From: Lachnospiraceae bacterium
GTDB taxonomy: Bacteria; Bacillota; Clostridia; Lachnospirales; Lachnospiraceae
Assembly: GCA_017444545.1 (NCBI GenBank)
Contig: JAFSWJ010000319.1
Location: 1-19,641 of the forward strand
Length of the DNA stretch: 19,641 nucleotides
Direction: 5' to 3'
Shown: positions 7,444 to 13,937 of the stretch, one piece after another
Layout of the letters: every line of letters begins with the position of its first letter
Numbering within the stretch: the stretch's first letter is position 1
Made by a program: the position numbers and the translations under genes
Notes under the pieces: generated by a model
Database searches by the model: none
What the model saw: the letters and a program-made list of their open reading frames with translations, nothing else
Told to the model about the DNA's origin: nothing

Positions 7444-7479
7444 AAAGATTCTTCGTCACTTCGTTCCTCAGAATGACAT
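7444..7479. repeat. Interspersed repeat, half-unit copy F (convergent gap)
   Basis: One unit of the family, reverse oriented: AAAGATTCTTCGTCACTTCG, then TTCCTCAGAATGACAT. It lies two bases after the stop of the radical SAM gene and 40 bp from the stop of the convergent CdaR-like gene. No separate terminator is visible in this gap. Confidence 0.7.
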
Positions 7480-7519
7480 TTGCATACTTTTCCAAATGAC
7501 AATCCAAAGCATCCAATGA

Positions 7520-8602
7520 TCAATGCTTCATATACTGCACCACCATCAGGGCGATCTTGAGTGTCAGGGCGTCATCAAAGGTCCTGATGTCAAGGCCCAC
7601 ACTCTTTTGCAGCTTCTCTATACGGTATACCAGCGTATTTCTGTGCACATAGAGCTGGCGGGCCGTCTCAGACACATTCAGATTATTTTCAAAAAACTTA
7701 TTTACAGTGGTGATGGTCTCTTCATCCAGATCATCAGGAATCTTTTCACCGAAGATCTCATGCATGAACATCTCGCACAGACTCTCGGGCAGCTGATATA
7801 TGAGCCGTCCTATTCCAAGTGTGTTATATGCATTTATACGTCTTTCGGAATAAAAGATGCGGCCCACCTCGGAAGCCATACCCGCCTCCTTATAGGAGCG
7901 GGACACTTCCCTTAATTCGTTGACTATGGTACCGTAGGAAACCTTTACGTCGATCATGGCCTCGGTGTTCATCATATCGCAGATGGTCAGAGCCAGCTTA
8001 TTAAGATCGGAATAATCTTCACCCTCCCTGAGGGCCTTTATCAATATGATGCTGTTCTCATTCACGGAGGTGATCACATCGTGGGATGCGGATGAAAACA
8101 TGCCCTTAAGCAACGAATGGGCCATACTCTCTGTCCTGGCATCCGCTCCCGAGAGCTTCACCTCAAAAACACACCGCCTTAAAACAGCAGGGATATGAAG
8201 TGTTTTTGCCCTGTTATGTATATCCACCAGCAACAGATTATCCAGTAGCAGATTCTGGAAAAAGCTCTCCACATCGGTTCCCGTCTCGCTCATTTTGAGC
8301 ATGGTGCGAAGCTGCCCCGCGACGATACGTCCGATGGTATAGCTCTCCTCGGAACCGCCCTTGGTCATGACCACATACATATCCTCATCTTCAAAGGATA
8401 TCCTGAACAGATTCCTGTCAGACACATTCTGACTGTCGGCAGCCGATGAAAGGAAATCACATATATTATCCTTCATATATGACATATCTTCATCGTCTGT
8501 GGCGGCCACTATATTTCCCTGTACATCCGTCACATATATATCCATACCGGCTACATTTTTAAGGTCGTCTATACTCTCCTGTATTATCCTGCTCGTGATC
8601 AT
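7520..8602 (-). CDS. CdaR/PucR-family transcriptional regulator
   Basis: A 360-residue regulator. The N-terminus (about 1-105: RIIQESIDDL, MDIYVTDVQGNIVAATDD) looks like the putative sugar-diacid recognition domain of CdaR, which in other bacteria senses glycerate or diacids. The C-terminus (about 300-356) is a PucR-type helix-turn-helix with LNVSETARQLYVHRNTLVYR at 308-327, the classic signature. The middle (about 140-260) resembles the GGDEF-like linker found in this family. AAGGAG precedes the ATG. The ligand and target genes are unknown: the neighbours are an ABC ATPase and a radical SAM gene, not diacid catabolism genes. Its upstream gap is largely repeat, and no promoter was recognised there. 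Confidence 0.85.
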   Translation of the reverse strand: MITSRIIQESIDDLKNVAGMDIYVTDVQGNIVAATDDEDMSYMKDNICDFLSSAADSQNVSDRNLFRISFEDEDMYVVMTKGGSEESYTIGRIVAGQLRTMLKMSETGTDVESFFQNLLLDNLLLVDIHNRAKTLHIPAVLRRCVFEVKLSGADARTESMAHSLLKGMFSSASHDVITSVNENSIILIKALREGEDYSDLNKLALTICDMMNTEAMIDVKVSYGTIVNELREVSRSYKEAGMASEVGRIFYSERRINAYNTLGIGRLIYQLPESLCEMFMHEIFGEKIPDDLDEETITTVNKFFENNLNVSETARQLYVHRNTLVYRIEKLQKSVGLDIRTFDDALTLKIALMVVQYMKH

Positions 8603-8620
8603 AACCTTTCTCCTTAAACC

Positions 8621-8804
8621 TAAGATTCTTCCTGTTGCTTCGCAACCCCTCGATTTTCATCCTAAGGGGTACCACGAAGTGGTGGATTCCTTAGGATATC
8701 CCGGGGCGGCATCACACCATTTCATGGTGTGATCAGCATCGTCACTTTGTTCCTCAGAATGACATGACCCTATGTCATCCTGAGGCTTTAGCCGAAGGAT
8801 CTTT
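8621..8804. repeat. Compound fold-back repeat, copy E
   Basis: The largest copy of the family, in the gap between the ABC ATPase and the CdaR-like gene. It has a reverse unit (8621-8765) ending in CAGAATGACAT, then a forward unit (8773-8804) with TGTCATCCTGAG and a GGCTTTAGCC mini-hairpin. Nested in the first unit are GTTGC-TTC-GCAAC, a TCCTAAGG/CCTTAGGA stem enclosing CCAC-GAA-GTGG, and ATCACACCAT-TTC-ATGGTGTGAT (8711-8733). Relative to copy D it has 48 extra bases (8653-8700). Confidence 0.75.
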
Positions 8805-8823
8805 TTACACATAAATTAAGAAA

Positions 8824-8847
8824 GGGGTATCCGTAACCGGATACCCC
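8824..8847 (-). terminator. Rho-independent terminator after the ABC ATPase gene
   Basis: Perfect 10-bp arms GGGGTATCCG (8824-8833) and CGGATACCCC (8838-8847) with a four-base loop. In minus-strand sense the hairpin is followed by TTTCTTAATTTA. It begins 18 bp after the stop codon at 8866. Confidence 0.85.
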
Positions 8848-8865
8848 CATCGTAACATCCTATTA

Positions 8866-9978
8866 TTAGTTTGTGATAACCTGCTCTGTATCCTTATCGA
8901 AGATGTGGATCTTCTCTACGTCAAAGGCAAACTTGCAAAGGTCTCCGGGTCTGGCTGTAGTTCTGGGATCAACTCTCGCTGTCATGGGGAACTCCTCCAG
9001 ATCAAAGTACAGATAAACCTCAGCACCAAGGAGCTCGTATACTCTGATGGTAGTCTCGAAGATGTTCTCATTCATCTCAACCATCATTTCTGAATCATAT
9101 ACGTCCTCGGGACGGATACCAAAGGTAACCTGCTTTCCGTTATATCCACCCTCAATAAGCTTCTTTGACTTAGTGGGAGGAAGAAGGATCTTCTTATCGG
9201 GAGAGATAGCCAGTCTGACTGTCTCGCCTTCGATCTCTACTCTTGCATCCAGGAAGTTCATCTGAGGTGATCCCATGAATCCTGCAACGAAGAGATTAGC
9301 GGGCTTCTCATAAAGGTTCTGAGGTGTATCAACCTGCTGAACCACACCGTCCTTCATAACGACGATCCTGGTACCCAGTGTCATAGCCTCTGTCTGGTCA
9401 TGTGTAACGTAGATGATGGTACTTCCCAGTCTCTGATGAAGTTTAGCGATCTCAATTCTCATCTGTACACGAAGCTTTGCGTCCAGGTTTGAAAGAGGCT
9501 CGTCCATGAGGAAGACCTTAGGATTACGAACGATCGCACGACCCATGGCCACACGCTGTCTCTGTCCACCGGAGAGAGCCTTGGGCTTTCTGTCAAGGAG
9601 TGCCGTGAGGTCGAGGATCTTTGCTGCTTCCTTGACCATCTTGTCGATCTCGTCCTTCGGAACCTTGCGAAGCTTCAGTCCGAACGCCATGTTGTCATAT
9701 ACTGACATATGAGGATAAAGAGCGTAGTTCTGGAAGACCATCGCGATATCCCTGTCCTTGGGCTCGACATCATTTACTACCTTGTCACCGATCTTGAGCT
9801 CTCCTGATGAGATCTCCTCAAGACCTGCGATCATACGAAGTGTCGTGGATTTTCCACATCCGGAAGGTCCGACGAAGATGATGAATTCCTTGTCCTGGAT
9901 CTCAAGGTTGAAATCCTTTACGGCCTCAAATCCGTTGGGATATACCTTGCATACATTTTTTAACGATAAACCTGCCAT
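8866..9978 (-). CDS. Sugar ABC transporter ATP-binding protein (MsmK/UgpC/MalK type)
   Basis: Cytoplasmic ATPase of a carbohydrate-uptake ABC transporter, 370 residues, full length. Walker A is GPSGCGKST (37-45), the Q-loop glutamine is at 83 in VFQNYALYPH, the signature is LSGGQ (135-139), Walker B is VFLMDE (155-160) and the switch histidine is in VTHDQTEAM (about 193). A C-terminal regulatory/TOBE-like region (about 235-365) with FGIRPEDVYD follows. AGGAGG precedes the ATG. It is a single gene with its own terminator and no permease or binding-protein genes nearby. That fits the shared MsmK-type ATPases that serve several sugar transporters; this shared role is inferred, not shown. Confidence 0.93.
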   Translation of the reverse strand: MAGLSLKNVCKVYPNGFEAVKDFNLEIQDKEFIIFVGPSGCGKSTTLRMIAGLEEISSGELKIGDKVVNDVEPKDRDIAMVFQNYALYPHMSVYDNMAFGLKLRKVPKDEIDKMVKEAAKILDLTALLDRKPKALSGGQRQRVAMGRAIVRNPKVFLMDEPLSNLDAKLRVQMRIEIAKLHQRLGSTIIYVTHDQTEAMTLGTRIVVMKDGVVQQVDTPQNLYEKPANLFVAGFMGSPQMNFLDARVEIEGETVRLAISPDKKILLPPTKSKKLIEGGYNGKQVTFGIRPEDVYDSEMMVEMNENIFETTIRVYELLGAEVYLYFDLEEFPMTARVDPRTTARPGDLCKFAFDVEKIHIFDKDTEQVITN

Positions 9979-10046
9979 ACTTTCCTCCTGTTGATCTTTA
10001 TCATTTGCTCCCGAAACGGGACCAGACAGTTACGCCTGCAAGAATC

Positions 10047-10055
10047 AGTATAACA
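10047..10055 (-). promoter_or_regulatory. Extended -10 promoter for the ABC ATPase gene
   Basis: On the minus strand the sequence TGTTATACT gives an extended -10 (TG, one base, TATACT at 10047-10052), about 70 bp before the ATG. No good -35 box lies at 16-18 bp, which is tolerable for extended -10 promoters. The 165-bp gap also holds a small palindrome CCCGAAACGGG (10010-10020) of unknown meaning. Confidence 0.4.
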
Positions 10056-10095
10056 AAGCAGGTTTCCTTTTTCCATGTGACAAATAGACAAAATT

Positions 10096-10135
10096 AAACC
10101 CGGATATTAGTCAACATTGACTATTATCCGGGTTT
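10096..10135 (-). terminator. Rho-independent terminator after the GGDEF gene
   Basis: Long hairpin: arms AAACCCGGATA (10096-10106) and TATCCGGGTTT (10125-10135), then one T-T mismatch, then TAGTCAA and TTGACTA around a two-base loop. In minus-strand sense it is followed by AATTTTG. It begins nine bases after the stop at 10144. Confidence 0.75.
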
Positions 10136-10143
10136 AGGTTTCA

Positions 10144-12591
10144 TCAGAATTCCGTATATCCGCTTCCGGGTGTTCCGTGGGGAAGATCATCCTCCGGTTC
10201 TTCCTGCTGTACTGTTTTTGTTTCCACGGGACTGCTGTCTGCAGGATTCATATCTGCGGGCTTTGTATCTGCAGGTTTTGTTTCCTCAGGTATTTCTGCT
10301 GCAGGTTTTTCCTCAGCAGGCTCCGGCCCTTTTTCCTCTACCGGTTTTTCTGCTTCTGATTTCTTTGCTGTGGTTTTTTTCGCTGTTGTCTTTTTTGCGG
10401 TCGTGGTCTTCTTTGCCGCCGTAGATGCAGTCTTTTTTGCTGCAGGCTTCTTTTCGGCTGTCTCCGCTTTTTCCGCAGGGTTCTCCGGTGCTTCAGGTGT
10501 CGCTGCGCTTTCAGGCATTACTGATGCCTCTTCCGGCTTTTCCTCTGCCGGTTTTTCCTCTTCAGTTCTCTTTACTGTGGTCTTTTTTGTTGTTGTCTTT
10601 TTTGCGGTGGTGGTCTTTTTTGCCGCTGTGGCAGCAGTCTTTTTTGCTGCAGGCTTCTTTTCGGCTGCCTCTGTCTTTTCTGCGTCAGCAGTCTTTCTTG
10701 CAGTCGTTGTCTTTTTTGTTGTGGATGCAGTCTTCTTTGCTGCAGGCTTCTTTTCGGCCGCCTCTGTCTTTTCAGCGGGTTCTTCAACCGGCGCAACTGC
10801 CTTTATTTCATCCGGCAGGCTCTTTATCTCTTCAGGTTTTTCTGCCTCTGCCTTCTTTGCGGAAGCAGTCTTTTTCGCCGTGGTGGTCTTTTTTGCCGCC
10901 GTGGCTGAAGTCTTCTTTGCAGCAGTCGCAGAAGAAGTCTTTCTTGCAGCAGGCTTCTTTGCCGCCACGTCCTTATTATCAGAAACAGCTGCAGCTGCTG
11001 TCTTTGTCTCCTCCGCCTTTACCTCGACAGCCTTTGCCTCGGCAACAGCTTCGTCTCCCCTGGAATCGGGTATCTCTCCGGCACTGTTTACAAAGCTCCT
11101 GTCAAAGAAGGTGAGCCTGTTCTTGCCGTGACTCTTGGACTGGTATACGGCCTGATCGGCTGCCTTGTAGAGTGATTCAAAGCTGGTACCGTCCTTCGGA
11201 TACATGGCTGCACCGATACTTGCGGTCGCAGAGTACTTGACATACTCGCCGGCCTTGAAGTTTTTGAAGAAGTCGGCAACTCTTGCTGCTTCCCTGTCGC
11301 GGACCTCATCCGTCTTGATATCCTTCAGGAAAACAACGAACTCGTCTCCTCCGATACGGCCAAAGATGTCGGTAGCCCTGAATTCAGTTGATATCTTCTC
11401 GCCAAGGGTCGCCAGAACCTCGTCGCCGAAAGCATGACCCATGGTATCGTTGATCTTTTTGAAATTGTCTATGTCAAGCAGGAAGAACAGTCCCTGTTTG
11501 TCCTTGCCCTCTCCCTCCAGATAATCCTGGATGTATTTCTCCGTTGAGATCTTGTTGAGGAGACCGGTGAGCAGATCTGTCTCCGCCTTGCCCTTCAGCA
11601 CCTCGCTCTGCTTGTTGTACAGAAGCTTTGATATCACGTTCACGCCTATGATGATCATAAAGAAGAGCGCCATGGACAGGATAAGCCTGACTATCAGGTT
11701 TTTCATCACCTTGCCGTATCTGTCCACCTGACCGTTCACATACTGTCCCGGTACGAGCTCGCAGACATACCAGTTGTTGAACTTCATGCTCCTGTAAACA
11801 AGGTACCTCGCCTCGCTGTTTGCCGTACAGGAAACGACTCCGCTCCTGCCGTTCTCGAAATGCCTCTCCATCTTGACGACGGTGGTTTCCTCTCCGAGGA
11901 TCATCTTTGAGTTGTCGATCACGTTTTCATCCACTTCGAGGATCTTTTCACCGGTGACATGAGCTATATGTCCCGTAGAGTCGGTGATCAGATACTGCGT
12001 CCTGCCGCTGAACTTTGAGGAAGTGGGAAGGGTGTCAAATGTATCCGTATTCACATACAGGATCACATATCCCTCCGGCTTTTCCGTGCCAACGGGTGAG
12101 ATGACCGGTATGAGGATATCCTGTCCGTCCGCAAAGAAATCTCCTATCCCGGAGCCTTCATACTCGGTAATCGTTTCAAAGAAGGGCTTGTCCGATACAT
12201 CTGCGGGATTTCCGTGACTGTCAAAGCCGGCTCCCTTTGTATCTACCACTACTCCTCCGTATACCAGAACGTTTGATGCGGCATCACCCACATACTTCTG
12301 GGCAAAATCCTTGCTTGAAACACCTCTCTGGAGACGGGCTGCCTCGGCAAGTGCGTCAGCCGTGCTCTGCACGCCGCGCAGCTGAAGCCTGAACTTGTCT
12401 CCAAGCTCAGTGGCATAGTTGCTCATCTCGTTATATGTGTCTGTGAGTGCGCTGCTGCGTATATCCTTGTTTGCGCCGTTAAGGGAGACTATCATGAATA
12501 TGAGCAGTGCCACAGCAGGTACTCCCCACTGAAGAATGCTCACGGATGTGGAATTGTTGTTATTATCTTTCTTTTTGAACAGATCCTTCAT
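10144..12591 (-). CDS. Membrane diguanylate cyclase (sensor-GGDEF) with histone H1-like tail
   Basis: Predicted c-di-GMP synthase of 815 residues. A transmembrane helix (about 20-38) leads to an extracellular sensor region (about 40-295), probably a Cache-type domain, then a second helix (298-322). The GGDEF domain (about 333-497) keeps the metal-site DIDNFKKIND (373-382), an intact GGDEF (414-418), and RATD at 405-408, the product-inhibition site five residues before GGDEF. All catalytic features look intact. Residues 510-815 are unusual: four basic blocks built of AAKKT/AKKTT (about 543-582, 613-635, 644-677, 714-745), separated by acidic Glu/Pro-rich linkers. No domain is recognised in the tail. 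Its start lies four bases after the stop of the upstream yesL-like gene, so translation is probably coupled. Confidence 0.9.
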   Translation of the reverse strand: MKDLFKKKDNNNNSTSVSILQWGVPAVALLIFMIVSLNGANKDIRSSALTDTYNEMSNYATELGDKFRLQLRGVQSTADALAEAARLQRGVSSKDFAQKYVGDAASNVLVYGGVVVDTKGAGFDSHGNPADVSDKPFFETITEYEGSGIGDFFADGQDILIPVISPVGTEKPEGYVILYVNTDTFDTLPTSSKFSGRTQYLITDSTGHIAHVTGEKILEVDENVIDNSKMILGEETTVVKMERHFENGRSGVVSCTANSEARYLVYRSMKFNNWYVCELVPGQYVNGQVDRYGKVMKNLIVRLILSMALFFMIIIGVNVISKLLYNKQSEVLKGKAETDLLTGLLNKISTEKYIQDYLEGEGKDKQGLFFLLDIDNFKKINDTMGHAFGDEVLATLGEKISTEFRATDIFGRIGGDEFVVFLKDIKTDEVRDREAARVADFFKNFKAGEYVKYSATASIGAAMYPKDGTSFESLYKAADQAVYQSKSHGKNRLTFFDRSFVNSAGEIPDSRGDEAVAEAKAVEVKAEETKTAAAAVSDNKDVAAKKPAARKTSSATAAKKTSATAAKKTTTAKKTASAKKAEAEKPEEIKSLPDEIKAVAPVEEPAEKTEAAEKKPAAKKTASTTKKTTTARKTADAEKTEAAEKKPAAKKTAATAAKKTTTAKKTTTKKTTVKRTEEEKPAEEKPEEASVMPESAATPEAPENPAEKAETAEKKPAAKKTASTAAKKTTTAKKTTAKKTTAKKSEAEKPVEEKGPEPAEEKPAAEIPEETKPADTKPADMNPADSSPVETKTVQQEEPEDDLPHGTPGSGYTEF
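10350..10970 (-). repeat. Repeated DNA encoding the Lys/Ala/Thr-rich tail blocks
   Basis: The tail of the GGDEF protein is encoded by imperfect direct repeats. In plus-strand view, GCTGCAGGCTTCTTTTCGGC recurs near 10439, 10647 and 10739, with a relative (GCAGCAGGCTTCTTTGCCGC) near 10947. Each lies beside runs of TCTTTTTTGC-like sequence. Spacing varies (about 210, 90 and 210 bp), which points to past duplication of whole blocks. Long reverse-frame readings through this stretch are shadows of the repeat. Confidence 0.75.
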
Positions 12592-12594
12592 AGT

Positions 12595-13302
12595 TTACTC
12601 TACCCTTGTTTTCTCTGTTTCAGATTTTAACGCTCCCCCGTCCTCTTCATCCGGCAGATCCTGCGCGGGAGCAAGCCGGTCAAAGATCACCACCAGTATC
12701 CTGGAGCACAGATAAGCACTTGCCGACATTCCAAAACACAATATCACAGGTACGACCCAAAGACCCTTCCCTGTGGCGATGACCGCATACATCAACGCGG
12801 GAAAAAGAGCATTTGTGATAATAAGTGCCACGGTTTTCGGAAAATTCACAATGCTCATCAAAAAAGCATTTTTTATCGTATTTGCTGTAGTATTGTCAAA
12901 CCTTGCAAGTATCGGAAACACATAAGTCGCTGTCATGATCAGAAGAAAGAAAAGTATTCCCGTGACTACAAGTATTACATTTGAAAGAGGAATCTTTCCG
13001 GCATACCCCGTTGCTATGATCCAGAAGTCTGCAACAAAGATAAAAAGCAGTGCCGCTTCGATGATCCAGATCAGTGTGCTCTGTCTGAAATTCATCCTGA
13101 AGGACTTGAAAAAGCTCTTTGTCAGGTATCCTTCCTCGTTTCTGGCCATCTTCAGTGTCACATAGTAGCAGGCCGTAACGGAGGCCCCTGCAGTGACGAC
13201 CGGTATGCAGCAGACGGTCGTCAGTAGATTGATCCAGAATAAACTCGCTATCTTGTCCATGAAGCCGAAAAATCCGCCTTCACCACTGAAAAACTTTTTC
13301 AT
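12595..13302 (-). CDS. YesL-family (DUF624) membrane protein
   Basis: Integral membrane protein of 235 residues from the ATG at 13302. It opens with KKFFSGEGGFFGFMDKIASL and has about five or six hydrophobic segments, including WINLLTTVCCIPVVTAGASV, the most typical feature of the YesL/DUF624 family. Between segments 2 and 3 lies a short loop with KSFFKSFRMNFRQSTLIW, also conserved in the family. The cytoplasmic C-terminus is acidic. Function is unknown; family members often sit beside sugar ABC transporter or two-component genes in Firmicutes. The ATG was chosen over an in-frame TTG at 13323, which lies only about 16 bases from the likely transcript start. It is followed by the GGDEF gene after three bases. 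Confidence 0.82.
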   Translation of the reverse strand: MKKFFSGEGGFFGFMDKIASLFWINLLTTVCCIPVVTAGASVTACYYVTLKMARNEEGYLTKSFFKSFRMNFRQSTLIWIIEAALLFIFVADFWIIATGYAGKIPLSNVILVVTGILFFLLIMTATYVFPILARFDNTTANTIKNAFLMSIVNFPKTVALIITNALFPALMYAVIATGKGLWVVPVILCFGMSASAYLCSRILVVIFDRLAPAQDLPDEEDGGALKSETEKTRVE

Positions 13303-13345
13303 CCCTTTTAGCGACCGCCTCAATAATTAAACATTATCGTTAGAG

Positions 13346-13374
13346 ATTATACACCTATTATCCTTAATTAGCAA
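13346..13374 (-). promoter_or_regulatory. Sigma-A type promoter for the yesL-GGDEF operon
   Basis: On the minus strand a perfect TATAAT (13346-13351) with an upstream TG (extended -10) is 17 bp from TTGCTA (13369-13374). The expected transcript start is near 13339, about 37 bases before the ATG at 13302. This is the best-matching housekeeping promoter in the window. Confidence 0.75.
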
Positions 13375-13433
13375 CCAAAATGCCATTTTGCATATTGATG
13401 GAAAATCTAAAAAAATTATTATTTAAAATTATA

Positions 13434-13461
13434 CGGCGCCTCATCTTTCGATGAAGCGCCG
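13434..13461 (-). terminator. Rho-independent terminator after the flagellar unit
   Basis: Arms CGGCGCcTCATC (13434-13445) and GATGAaGCGCCG (13450-13461) pair over 12 positions; the single non-Watson-Crick position becomes a G-U wobble in the minus-strand RNA. The RNA loop is GAAA, a stable tetraloop. It is followed by an A/T-rich stretch with TTTT and TTTTTTT. It begins eight bases after the fliS stop. Confidence 0.85.
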
Positions 13462-13469
13462 GTTGTCTT

Positions 13470-13925
13470 TTATCTCCTGACTGTATTTATATTGGTCTTT
13501 CCTCTGGCATTGTAGGTCAGTCCGTCATAGACCTCGTCCGCACCGCTCATCACGGGAGCGGAATTGTCTGTTTTTGCCACCTCCTCAAACGAGGATTTCA
13601 GCTTTTTCAGGATCTTTTCGGGCTCGTCCAGTCCGGATACATCCATGCTGTAGGAGACCTTCCTGATGCATTCGAGAACGTAATTGTATATCCTCATCAG
13701 ATAAACTGACAGGGCATAATCAAAGTTGAGGACCGAAAGCAGCTGTTCTATGCATCTTGATGCATTTCTGAGCTGGATGCGGCAGTCTGCGGTATTTCCT
13801 TTCTTTGCCGCTTCTCTTGAGTCCGAAAGATACCCGAGGGCGATCTCGTAGGTTATAACTATTATGCCTGTACGATTTGCGGATGTGATCCTTCTGGTGT
13901 ATTCCTGTTTAAGTTCAGGGGTCAT
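13470..13925 (-). CDS. fliS: Flagellar export chaperone FliS-like protein
   Basis: FliS binds the C-terminal end of flagellin in the cytoplasm, preventing premature assembly before export. This 151-residue protein has the FliS helical-bundle pattern: YTRRITSANRTGIIVITYEI near the N-terminus, a middle AAKKGNTADCRIQLRNASRC segment, then LLSVLNFDYALSVYLMRIYN. Similarity to classical FliS is moderate. The tail GADEVYDGLTYNARGKTNIN extends beyond the core; I recall a similar VYxGLTYG tail on FliS-like proteins of related Clostridia. The flagellin stop codon overlaps its TAAGGAG ribosome binding site, and the gap is 12 bp, so the two are almost certainly coexpressed. A terminator follows directly. 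Confidence 0.82.
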   Translation of the reverse strand: MTPELKQEYTRRITSANRTGIIVITYEIALGYLSDSREAAKKGNTADCRIQLRNASRCIEQLLSVLNFDYALSVYLMRIYNYVLECIRKVSYSMDVSGLDEPEKILKKLKSSFEEVAKTDNSAPVMSGADEVYDGLTYNARGKTNINTVRR

Positions 13926-13937
13926 GTGAAGTTCTCC

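Noticed and set aside
10010..10020. CCCGAAACGGG palindrome before the ABC ATPase gene as a catabolite-repression (cre) operator
   Set aside because: Does not match the cre consensus with its central CG and TG/CA ends; too short to assign.
10096..10135. Long inverted repeat considered as an attachment or operator site
   Set aside because: Position right after a stop codon, with extended A/T-flanked stem, is better explained as a terminator.
10370..11131. Long plus-strand reading frame (253 codons) rich in Phe, Ala and Val, and a second one in another frame
   Set aside because: Both are reverse-strand shadows of the Lys/Ala/Thr repeat tail of the GGDEF protein; composition mirrors AAKKT codons and no ribosome binding site or homology is apparent.
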